A DNA stretch of 64,000 bases, from assembly GCA_963556495.2 (NCBI GenBank), contig OY747713.1, positions 3,496,321 to 3,560,320 on the forward strand, given 5' to 3'. Made by a program: the position numbers and the translations under genes. This DNA comes from Valencia hispanica (Eukaryota > Chordata > Actinopteri > Cyprinodontiformes > Valenciidae). The notes beneath the pieces are model-generated. The model was not told the DNA's origin. It did no database searches and saw nothing but the letters and a program-made list of their open reading frames with translations. Below are positions 33,171 through 41,887 of the stretch, in pieces. The number at the start of each line of letters is the position of its first letter. Position 1 is the stretch's first letter.

Positions 33171-36100
33171 CTATATATATGACCCTGAATCTGAAGAGGA
33201 GACAGAAGCACCAGCAGAACCACAACCAGCTCGTTTAGCCATGGAAGTATCTGAATGGTAATTTATGTGCGAGTAAACAAGCAGTTTTTGGCGGTGAGGG
33301 GGCCCTTTGAACATTTTGTGCCCAGGGGCCTCTGCTAACATAACCCGGCCCTGTTTGCGTCGGTTTCCTCCATAACATGACAGCTTGACCACAGCTGTTC
33401 ACAGCGAGTGCTTGCATTGTCCAAATTAAAATAAAACTAGCTAGGCTAGAGAGTGCATTAAACCTGTATAACATAGCTTTTTTTTTTTTTTACTTTCGGG
33501 CTGTGCACTGGACGTAGACTGACCCGATGGTACTGCTCCAGGCTTCAACCGCAACCGTGTCGCGAAGCCTTTGCTGTACTCCCCAAAGTTGACGGAGTCC
33601 CCTTCTCCAAAATGTGTTGAACAGATAACTAAATTCGTATGATCCTGTTGTGGCATTGCTCCAAAAAATGAACTGAAGCCATTTCATCCTCAACTCTGGG
33701 TTCTTGGGCAACATGTGCATTGTTGAACTTCTATTCTTGCATAGGGCACAAGCCCGTTGACCTTCAGCCATCCTTGCTGTATAGGAAAACTCACTGAGCT
33801 ACACGAATTCAGTGGGTGCGTCTCAAGTGGGAGAGCTCATGAATAGTAATGAGTAACGAATCACTTCCACGTCAAACTGACGAGCTTTTCTAATTGGCCT
33901 AATTTCTCCGCTTATTTCGTTTTATTGGCTGGAGCTGACAGAGGATGTAGCGGTTCATTTTCACTTTCACGACATAACACAAGCACATATGGACCTAACA
34001 CATTTCCAAAAATACAAGTAGAAACGGTTTTGTGTGGCAGGGCACCTTTAAATGTAGTCCACAGGTGTTCAGTGGCGTTGAGGGCGGAGCTTCGCGACGG
34101 TCCGTCCAGAAGCCTAACAGTAGTCTTTTTTTTTTTTTTTTACCCAGTCCAGAAACTGTTTGGACCTCGGTTTCGGATCATTATCCAGTTGGAACGACCA
34201 AACTGTGTCCAAGTTTCAAACATCTACTTGTCGGTTTGAGGTGAAGAACGTGGCGGTAGTTCTCCTCCTTCATCAGTCCATCCACTTTGTACCATGCAAA
34301 CTGGGAAAGAAACACTCCCACAGCATGATGCTACCACCACCATGCTCATCTCTAGGTTACTTCAATTAATCCGTAAACTCAGTTCTCGTTCTGAAAACCC
34401 ACTGAAGATGTTTGTGGTGAAAAAATATTGGCTCAACTAGATTATTAAAGGTCCAAATGAATGAGTGATGACCTCTCACCAGCGCCGGACCTCTCGGTGA
34501 CATTTTGATGTGAAGTTTGTACCACAAATTAAACCCCAACACGACGAGGCCTCTGTGGGGAAAACCTCTCGTCTTATTTTCAGTTAGTCCAGAACGTCAG
34601 AGAAAGCTGAACCGGTTTGACAGGAAGTTTCTGTTTTTTCCCATCAGGTCCTGCATTGTCGGCTGCTGGATCACAGAATATCCATTTTTAGCCAAAGAAG
34701 GAGCATCTCTGCTGCTGGATTTACTCGGAGCCGGTCCCAGATGTCTGCGCGGCGTCATCCTCTCCACCCTGCTGGATCTTTGCAACAACCCGAACACTCG
34801 GCCTCAGATCCTGAGCTGGAGGGAGGTCGGAGGTCAAACGGCTCCCGTAGTCCTGCTGCAGCTCTGGAGGGAGGAAGAGGAGGACCTGGGAGTCCTCCGA
34901 AACCGACACGGAGAGATTAAAGGTCTGACTAGAATAAAAAAATTTAAAAAAACCTGATAGAGCTGGAAGAACAATCTAAAAGTCTTTTAAAGTTCTCGCA
35001 GTGATCCAGGCTTTTCTTTAGACGCTGATGGAAAACGTAACATTAAATAGATGACCGGTCAAAGGACGATGCATCTCTCAGATTCTGTCAGGTTGAATGT
35101 TTTTGTCTTAAAGATCCAAAGAAGCCGCTTGTGACCAGTTTCCAGGAGGACGGCAGCGGCCTGTCGTTTCCGTCCAACACGCCGTCTGCAGCCGTGCTGG
35201 AAACCTCAGAAAACCTGCGAGCGAAGATTTACCTCCTCCTCCGCAGTTTAGGTGAGAGAGAGCAACGGCATCGTTAGATTATTATCCAGTCAACCTTGGA
35301 AGATAATCAAAATTTTATCGACCTTCACAACCCTCTGTTCAGCGGAAATTTGTTTAGATTTTTAATTTAAAGAACAGCAATTTAACTTTTGTTTTCAGAT
35401 TTTACAGAAAATCTTAAAACTTTTGTGGAAAGAGAAGGAATACGATTCCTGCAATGGAGCGCTCAATTTTATGGGAAATTATCTTAAATATGGGGTGGCG
35501 TATGTAAAGTTACACAGTCAGAAATAAACAGCAATAATTTGGGTTTATTTAGCCTGTCAGGAGAAAAATGGCAGGTTCATGTTCGTTGTTCATTTATGAC
35601 TGTCACAGTTTCAACCTAAATATTTAGTTTATAAATTAAATATTTTGTTAGCAAGCTGAACTGGCTAGATAAATATTTAGCTAATATGCAAATTGTCGGA
35701 AATGGATTACCAAAATAACAGCTGGGTCTTGCGATCCTCTATTTATCATCATTTATTTTCTTCTTGACATGATGAGCCATAATAACGGCAGAAATGACGT
35801 TCATCGAGGGATTCACAGCCTCAGGAGTTTATATGGAGGGTCGCAAGAGCCAGCTTTTATTTTGATAGTCCACTTCCGCTCAAGTGAATTAGCATATTGG
35901 CTATATATTTAGCCAGCCAGTTCAGCTTGCTAGCTTTTGGACTAAATATTTAGCTTGCTAAATAAATATTTAGATATAAACTGTGACATGTATTGTATAA
36001 ATGAATGAATAACAGACTAAAAATTTGACAGAAAAATTAATCCCATTTCCATTCTCCGATGTCAGGCTAAATAACCAAATTATTGCTGTTATTTCAGACT

Positions 36101-37873
36101 GTATAACTTTACAAACAGCACCCCATAGTTAAAGGGCACAGTTTGCAACCAAAGGATTGAAAAAATATTTCATAAAACGGAAAATTTCTTGCTCCGTTAG
36201 TGTCATAATCTTTGTAGAAATGTTTTGCATGTATTGCATAAAAATGCCCAGCAGAAATAACTAAATTTAGCACTGCAGGTTGCAGACCGCTGCATTAGTT
36301 GAAAGAAACAGAATTTGGTGTAAAGAACAGGGACGGATTCCATGTTTCCAGGTTTCCAGGAGCTTCCAGGTCTGTCTTCAGGAGATTATGTGACTCTGAG
36401 CATCGTGAGGAGATACCTGGACTTGAAGGTAACAACAGTTTTGGTTCTGAACGTTTTCCCCGCAGGGCAACCTGACTGAAAGAACTAACAGAATCCAACT
36501 GAACCAAGCCATCTACATTACATTATAAAGGCTGTCCCACACTCCTACATAGATTAACTTGCAGAAAATTAAATAAATGCCAACTTTTGTTCTTAAACTG
36601 TTTCTAGAAGCCATGAATTGAAATAAATGTTACGTGCGACTGTAATCTCTGTTACCCCTGAGTTTTCTGGCAGTGGGAACTTGGACTCCGATCAGATGGA
36701 TCATTATCCCAGAGGTTGGAAGAAATGCTGCAACGAGGAAAAAGGAGCTCAGAGAGTCCCTGCAGACATTTCTGTGATGGGAGCATCGGAAAGGCCAGGC
36801 AGAGGATTTAGAGCAACATCTGCTGCCTGTAGGACAGCAGATGTTGTCACCATTCCCCCACCACTGTGCTTGAGAGTTGATAAGCGGTGACACAGTCCAA
36901 AGACATGGCTGAGGAAGAAGACCGTACGGCTGCAGACTTTCAGTCCTGATCTGTTTCCAGGTGGTTAGACATCTCAAGACGGGTTTGCAGGAAGAATGGA
37001 ATGAAATAAACTTCACGACTCGGTGTCCTCAAGGCCGGAATGGGTTTAGGTGTTAGGAGAAGAAGCAGAGATGGAAAGTGAGAAAAAGCTGCGCTGGAAC
37101 GACTTCTTTTTTATTTGTTGCAGCCTGAAATGTTGCATTTTGATCAATAATAATTGAAGTTTAACAGAAAAACCAAAACATGAAATATTTTTGGGTTTCA
37201 TCCTGCAAGTTCAAGCTCTACAAACAGTGTCTCCTCCTCCTTCGTGCCGCTGAGACGGCTTTAAATGTCTCTGCAGGTGGGCGAGGTGTGGAACGAGATC
37301 AGAACCGAACTGATCCTGGACGGCGTGAAGCCGATCAGCGCTGATGACGAAGCCCTGAGGTCCATCTGTAGGACGTCTGAGGACACGGCGAGGAAGATCA
37401 TGGAGGAACAAACCCGGATTGTGGAAGAGCAGGAGGAGGAGGAGATCAGGGAGGAGATGCTCCTCTACACAGAGGTGCTGAAGTTCTCTTTAAAACACTC
37501 GTGAACCGCCTTCATTATGTCTCCTATAAATGCGAAACAGATTTAAAGTACCGTTTTGTTCTTATTTCCACGAAATGAACTCTGATGTCTGTTTTGTGTC
37601 AGATGAAGTCTCACCGGCAGCAGCAGGAGCTCGCAGCCAAATCCTGGGACAGATACGTTTCCAGAACTTCAAACTACAACATCCTGAAGGTTTCCTGCCA
37701 AAACAAAACCCTCCACCAACTCTCACCGCCGAGCCCAACACCCGGGTCGTTACCGTGAGTAACAGTTAACTGTCTCCTTTGTCTTGCAGGAGGAAAAAGC
37801 TCAGAGGAAAAAATACACGGAGTCAAACCTGAAGCGTGAGGAAGCTGCTGCCGGCCGCCCTGCGAAGGTCTAA
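22828..37873 (+). CDS. cfap69: Cilia- and flagella-associated protein 69
   Basis: Armadillo-like ciliary protein known from sperm flagella and olfactory cilia. Twenty-one coding exons: 22828-22917, 23901-23960, 24037-24102, 24300-24418, 24486-24562, 27057-27155, 28049-28201, 28369-28546, 28623-28746, 28826-28874, 28950-29059, 29125-29344, 29429-29554, 29641-29756, 31951-32069, 34648-34922, 35114-35251, 36352-36428, 37277-37474, 37603-37689 and 37790-37873. All phases agree and the total is 854 residues. It aligns along its length with remembered human CFAP69: blocks such as SSEILWNLLE, YMSCQGN, KEGASLLLDLL, KKPLVTSFQE, SENLRAKIY and GEVWNEI. The human protein is longer, mainly at the N-terminus. 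Leucine-rich helical repeats run through the whole protein; a charged E/Q/K-rich coiled segment forms the C-terminus. The start is the first ATG in the divergent promoter and opens the exon that phases into the DLRKVIHLL segment. The stop at 37871 follows AAG GTC; an alternative last exon is listed separately. Confidence 0.95.
22922..23165 (-). mobile_element. Rex-like LINE 3' tail abutting the first cfap69 donor
   Basis: Reverse complement of the family tail seen at 46740-46960 (here CAAAAATACTTTATTGATCC...). It begins four bases after the exon ends at 22917, so only GTAA of the donor lies outside it. Confidence 0.85.
24711..25015. mobile_element. PIF/Harbinger remnant
   Basis: GGGGTCTTATTTATAAAACTC then TGCGTAGAATCCTTACTAAAA match the right end of the Harbinger element at 60252-63954, with divergent matches continuing inward (GTGTTCAGG, CATAAATCCC-like blocks). 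Only one end is present. Confidence 0.65.
25020..25500. other. AT-rich intron stretch
   Basis: Long A/T runs with AAATAAA and TAAAAT motifs. No gene or named repeat was recognised. Confidence 0.6.
25590..25770 (+). mobile_element. Tc1/mariner relic
   Basis: VWVFQQDNDPRQTSN followed by a stop and EWIKQASELR is the decayed block around the second catalytic Asp of Tc1-type transposases. Confidence 0.6.
25929..26547 (-). mobile_element. hAT MITE, TAGGGCTGGGCGATAT family, copy 1
   Basis: Ends are TAGAGGTGGGCAATAC and the reverse of TAGGGCTGGGCGATATG. Flanking 8-mers GTGTATGT and CTGTATGA agree at 6 of 8 bases. The interior shares GATGATGTCATCAAGCTGTC with copy 2. Confidence 0.75.
27430..27770. 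repeat. Interspersed repeat with CCTCCGCCAAGG ends
   Basis: Starts ACCTCCGCCAAGGGGGTTAGG and ends CCTTGGCGGAGATCTGCGC then CAGTGCTTTTCTAGTT. This is a widespread vertebrate repeat, recognised from its wording; its class is uncertain. No TSD found. Confidence 0.6.
30430..31560 (-). mobile_element. RTE-like LINE 3' end, split by an hAT MITE
   Basis: Reverse-strand blocks FRFSLGVTRMDGIRNEDIRG, RLGDKVRLRRFGRVQRRDDD and YIDGRMLRLEL, then (after the MITE) a decayed RRMIRCGDP, match the common fish RT C-terminus ending in IRNEDIRG...WRQMIRCGDP. The MITE occupies 30610-31187. Confidence 0.75.
30610..31187 (+). mobile_element. hAT MITE, same family, copy 2 with perfect target duplication
   Basis: TAGGGCTGGGCAATATGGCC at the left and ...ATATCGCCCACCACTA at the right, flanked by identical 8-mers GCTCCAAC at 30602-30609 and 31188-31195. 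The 8-bp duplication assigns the family to hAT. 578 bp, no transposase. Confidence 0.9.
32110..32235 (+). repeat. Common vertebrate repeat fragment
   Basis: CTTTCCTCCCACAGTCC, then TTAATTGATCTCTGTAAATTGCCCTTAGGTGTG: a widely scattered fish repeat motif. Recognition is by wording only. Confidence 0.55.
32807..34047 (-). mobile_element. TTAA-flanked element with THAP fragment (Kolobok-like)
   Basis: AGGTGCCCTGCCACAC opens the element after TTAA at 32803-32806; its reverse complement closes it before TTAA at 34048-34051. Total 1241 bp. A THAP-type zinc-finger remnant lies on the minus strand, and a (TA)n run at 33138-33168. No DDE domain was found, so it is a truncated derivative. Kolobok is inferred from TTAA plus THAP. 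Confidence 0.65.
33441..33771 (-). pseudogene. THAP zinc-finger remnant of a transposase
   Basis: Starts MAEGQRACALCKNRSSTMHM; the pattern C-x2-C is followed, in another frame, by VICSTHFGEGDSVNF and then RLKPGAVPS. This is the C-x2-C...C-x2-H order and AVP-like end of THAP domains. The frame breaks between the two halves. DNA-binding role in the parent element is inference. Confidence 0.65.
35488..36128. mobile_element. TTAA-flanked MITE, compact copy of the 15.7-kb element
   Basis: TTAA at 35484-35487 and 36129-36132 flank ends ATATGGGGTGG... and ...CACCCCATAG. Inverted repeats extend about 100 bp (GTAAAGTTACACAGTC, GCAATAATTTGGG). The core holds the same GTCTTGCGATCCTC...GATAGTCCACTTCCG block as 16895-17135. 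Confidence 0.8.
36610..37010 (-). mobile_element. Probable decayed DNA-transposon fragment
   Basis: Phrases such as GATCATTATCCCAGAGGTTGG and CCCCCACCACTGTGCTTGAG resemble reverse-strand Tc1-type wording, but no protein block could be aligned with confidence. Confidence 0.3.
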
Positions 37874-38499
37874 CACCCACAAACCTGCTTTCCTCTGCTT
37901 TCTGTCAAACTGGCCATGAAAAGGTTACTTTCCCCGAAACCTTCTGGCTGTTTTCCTGGGACAATTTCTGTGTAGTCCAACGAAGTTTCCAGTCGAGTGC
38001 TGCGTAATAATCACTTCACAGTACGGCCAGTTTCCTGAAAAGACCCGTAGGGTCTGAGAAGTTACCCTGTAGGCTGCAGGAAAGTTCCAGGAATGATTAT
38101 ACGGAGTTTTATGACGCCTTTTGCTCAGGACTTTATGGCAAGCTGTCGTTATCAAAAATAAGGTGGATATTAAACTGTTGTTTTGATCCATAAATTCCGA
38201 GTTAAGGCTTTTTTTTTTTTTAATACTCAACGCGATGTAAATAACACGTGGTGGCATTTTATGCATGCTTCTTATGGGGAGCCTGAGTCTCCTCCCCTTC
38301 CGGTCGGCCTGTGGGGCCGAAAGAAAAAAAATAATGAATGAAAGTCAATGTAGCGATAAAAGTTATTTTCTGGTCCGCTTTGCCTTACGCTCTGTATCAT
38401 TAAATGATAACTAAGGATGTGCGTTTTTCTACTATGTTTGTCATGTGATTTATTTGCTTGTAAAATTAATTAACAAGACTACAAACCAGAAGTCGCATA

Positions 38500-39380
38500 T
38501 ATGACGTCATGCTAGCTAACATTAGCTAGCACCTGAAATACTCCCAGAGAACTTTGTAGAGTTCGTCCTCCATGCTGGCTCTCACTCCACCGACTATTTC
38601 TCAGATTTATTGTGGTTTTCTCCACGTTTAATGTGCTCCTTCCTTTGTCCTGGAAGAAGGATGCAAAGCTCTCTAAACTCACGGCCGTTCTTCTTCTTCT
38701 TCCGTTGTAGTCCACTAAAGGCGTTTTCAGACAGAAGTTCTGGACGATTTGCGGCCAGTTCCATCCGGTCTTTAACCAGAGTTGTGTTTTCAAACACACC
38801 ACTTTTTTCCGGAACATTGCCTTTCGGCTGCTTTCACACAGCAAGAAATGTACCGGAGGATCCTGATGAATGTCTGTGGGGTGCGGGGGAGTGGGGGACG
38901 GGGGGTTCCAGGTGGATATTACATGCGTACATGTCATTTCCCCAAACAAATGGATTATTGCAAAGATGGTAGACGAAACAGCAGATCTACTCGCATGGCT
39001 CGTCTTTGTGATGTGTGCAATTTTACGCAGATGGAAACGCTTAAGAGACATCGACGAAGAAGCTGATATAAATAGTGACATTTATACGTCATCAACGTGT
39101 GCGCTCACAGCGTGCCCTGCCCCCCTCCCCTTTTCCCCACCGCCCCTCCAGCTTTCCCGGAACATTACCTGATAATCTGAACGCGAACACCATACCGCGA
39201 AAAGTCCGCTCTTGTTACTAGGTCTTCATCCGTAAAATTACAGGTAAAGGGTATCCGGACAAAGTCCAGAAGATTGCTTTCAGACTCAAAAGCAAAACAG
39301 ACGGAGTCCGGAAAATTGCCGTTTTTCATGGCCTGTTTGACAGGGGTTTAAGTATTTTTACACAAAACCTGAAGTAACTT
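38500..39380. mobile_element. Unclassified DNA-transposon remnant
   Basis: GGCGTTTTCAGACAGAAGTTC near 38720 and a looser inverted partner near 39270-39350 (GCTTTCAGACTC..., CCTGTTTGACAGGGG) bracket a short plus-strand reading, WIIAKMVDETADLLAWLVFV then RRWKRLRDIDEE, that looks like the start of an element-encoded protein. Family unknown. Confidence 0.4.
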
Positions 39381-39559
39381 TTGCCGTCTGTCGAAAATTA
39401 GCGCTTTCTCTGCATCAAAATGTGTCTTTAAAATTCACGGACATCATATGCTAAATCCATGGCGCATTTCAAACGGTATCAGAAAATAACTTTCATTGCT
39501 CTATTGACTCTCATTCATATTTTTTGACAGCAGGGGACCCATGGAAGTAGATGGGCGCG

Positions 39560-39765
39560 ACTAATGGTGCGTTCTTTTTGTACTCGGAACTCGGAAACTC
39601 CGACTTCCGAGTGGGAAAAATCAACTGAAACGATCTACTACAAACAATTGCTGCTCTCTTGGGCGTCGCCATGTTGAAATCCCAACTTCTCCGACTTTGT
39701 TACCTGGAACGCTCGCAACTGGGGTGTGTCATTCCAGTTCCGAGGTAAATAGAACGCCCCATTGG
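39560..39765. mobile_element. Short MITE
   Basis: GGTGCGTTCTTTTTGTACTCGG at the left, and TTCCGAGGTAAATAGAACGCC at the right in reverse complement. About 205 bp, no ORF. It abuts the next MITE. Confidence 0.7.
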
Positions 39766-39767
39766 TG

Positions 39768-40108
39768 CTCAGCCAGCCACTAGATTTTAGGGCACTTTAC
39801 CCAATCAGTACACTGCAAGGGCAGACACAACCAGAAGATCTGTGGGTTGTGTAATCATATGCTGTTGTCTTTTCAAATATATAATTAATTGCCTGTTACG
39901 GATGACTGATGTTTGATTGTCGAAACAAAACGAGTAGAGTGAGTTGAATGTCAAACCAAAACTTTATTGATAAACTGGAGGTGATTAAGACAGGAGCAGA
40001 ATGGTACTTTCTGCCATTTCCCAAAGATCAGGGATCTTCTGGTTGTGTCTGCCGGTCCTGTGTACCGATTGGGTAAAATGCCCTTAAATCTAGTGGCTGA
40101 GCACTAGT
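39768..40108. mobile_element. MITE with roughly 80-bp inverted repeats
   Basis: The left arm 39768-39845 (GTGCTCAGCCAGCCACTAG...) is the reverse complement, with few changes, of 40027-40108 (...CTAGTGGCTGAGCAC). About 180 bp of AT-rich centre. No TSD was settled. Confidence 0.8.
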
Positions 40109-40255
40109 AAGTCGGTATAAAACGCAAGTTTCAACTCACAACGCGTTATTATTTTTGATACTGACAGCTCACCATAAGTCTGGGTCAGTGTGACGTGCCT
40201 ACGTGACCAAAAGGTCAGTTTTCTGAGTTTCTCTTACGCTACATGTGTGTTTCAG

Positions 40256-40345
40256 CATTTCATCAGCCACCTCCTGGCAGTGGAGAACACGGGTGATCGG
40301 GGACCTGCTGGGGTCGACGCGACGCTCGCCAGAACTTCGATCTGA
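40256..40345 (+). other. Possible alternative terminal exon of cfap69
   Basis: A CAG acceptor with a pyrimidine-rich lead precedes 30 codons (HFISHLLAVENTGDRG...) ending in TGA at 40343. Joined to exon 21 at GCGAAG|GTCTAA (37867) it would replace the terminal valine with 29 residues. The donor GTCTAA is poor, which argues against it. AATAAA signals follow near 40510 and 40800, so a transcript may end here. Confidence 0.25.
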
Positions 40346-40904
40346 GCCAAAGGGATAAAAAAGAGAGAGCTGCAGAACCTCAGCAGGATGGGAGACCGAC
40401 GGTACCAAGAGTCCTGGTTCAGAGATGAGTCTCTAACAGCTGTTAAAGTTCTTGTAAAGGTTTGAGGTTGTTAACAGATTAAAACCGAGAGAATGGGAAC
40501 ATTTTGCACAATAAATCGTTTGCGTTTTCTGTGTGCAGCTTTTTCTTTTTGAGGATACGAGACAATGAGCAGAAAAAACAGACATGATGTCACCCTGTCT
40601 GCACAATCACTACCCTGTAGTCTCGTCTAGCACCCAGGGCTCAAACAGAACCTCCAGGAGGCCATTTCTGTGTGCTAAACACACAGAGCTGCAGGAAACC
40701 TCATTTTTAGCCCATCGTGATTTTCAGCAAGGCTGTTAACGGTGATTTCTTTTACATCAAAGGGTTTTCTTTAGATCCTCATTTTCACTCTGTTGTCAAC
40801 AATAAAAGTACAGTAAAGAACCGTGTTATGAATTTTTAACGTTGTGCCTTTATGTAATGAAAGCAGAGGCCTTGCGTAACCTCAGAATGGCTATATGTTT
40901 GTTG

Positions 40905-40985
40905 TGTTTTATTTTTTTGTACAGCACTTTGGTCAGCTGTCATGCTGTTTGTGAAAGTGTTTTATTAATTTGACTTGACCTGACT
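40905..40985 (+). mobile_element. L2-like LINE/SINE 3' tail
   Basis: GTACAGCACTTTGGTCAGC and the closing TTGACTTGACCTGAC are the usual tail of a fish L2-group element. Confidence 0.5.
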
Positions 40986-41887
40986 TTTTGACTGAATAAC
41001 CTGAAACTTAAAAGAAAATCTGAACTTGCACCAGTTTGAAATCTCATTAAATGAAAGCCTTCAGTTTATTTTTTGTTTTTCCAGTTGTTTTTGCCCTAAA
41101 TCAGGACCATTTTAAGGTGTTTCACGCTCAGTGTTTTCAGGTTACATAAGTCACTGCAGTGCATTAACACAAATGTTCCTTCAAGCGTGCAACAAGCTGC
41201 ACAGAGAGCCACTTTTCTCTCTCCGCTCTCATCATTTCACTGACTGGACGACCGAATCATCCGTGACGGGACGGAGCTTTTTATGAAGCTTCAGCAGAGG
41301 CCAGACAAAAGATCGGGGACATGCAGGAGCTTCCTCAGCGCAGCAGCAGCCGTCGGTGAAGCGCAGCATTGGTACCGCTTCTGGACCTCCAGAGGAACAC
41401 CTAATCCCTGAAAACTGTGAGAAACTCTTTGTTTTTACCTAAACACTGATAAGTTGCTGTTGCTGCATCTTTAAAATGAGACTGGACTTATAACTTTAAG
41501 ACAAGCCACAACAGTCATAAACATGGTTTTGGATATTTAAGATGTTTACAATTGTGAATATATATATATATATATTTTTGTGTTTGTTTGGTTTTTTATT
41601 GATAAATGTGCCCACAGTCCATGAATGGGACTGACCATATATTTCAGTTTGGTTTGGTTGATTTTTTTACTAAACCATTTACCAAATGTTTTTTTTCATC
41701 TACTAAATATTAAACAAAAATTACCAGAATCATTGCAATCACTTTTCATTTTTGTGGCTTTAAAACTTCATAAAAAGCAAAGATTTCTCATAATTCTTCC
41801 TGATGAAGCTCTCAGGTTACCCAGATTGCATTGGAACTGGTTGTTGGTCCTTTCTCCTGCTGCTCATCAGCGCCTCCAGCAACAGGA

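Larger units (their letters stand above)
32236..34370 (-). mobile_element. Tc1-like relic split by a TTAA-type element
   Basis: Reverse-strand pieces at 32236-32330, 32750-32802 and 34052-34370 (for example CACAGCATGATGCTACCACC at 34318, the reverse of the GGGSIMLW block) are one degraded Tc1-type transposase. It is interrupted by 32807-34047 and probably by another insert at about 32330-32750. Confidence 0.5.

Noticed and set aside
33017..33225. ORFs containing long Ile-Tyr runs
   Set aside because: Translation of the (TA)n microsatellite.
38501..38540. GCTAGC-rich palindromes as regulatory sites
   Set aside because: Common simple wording in fish repeats; no positional support.
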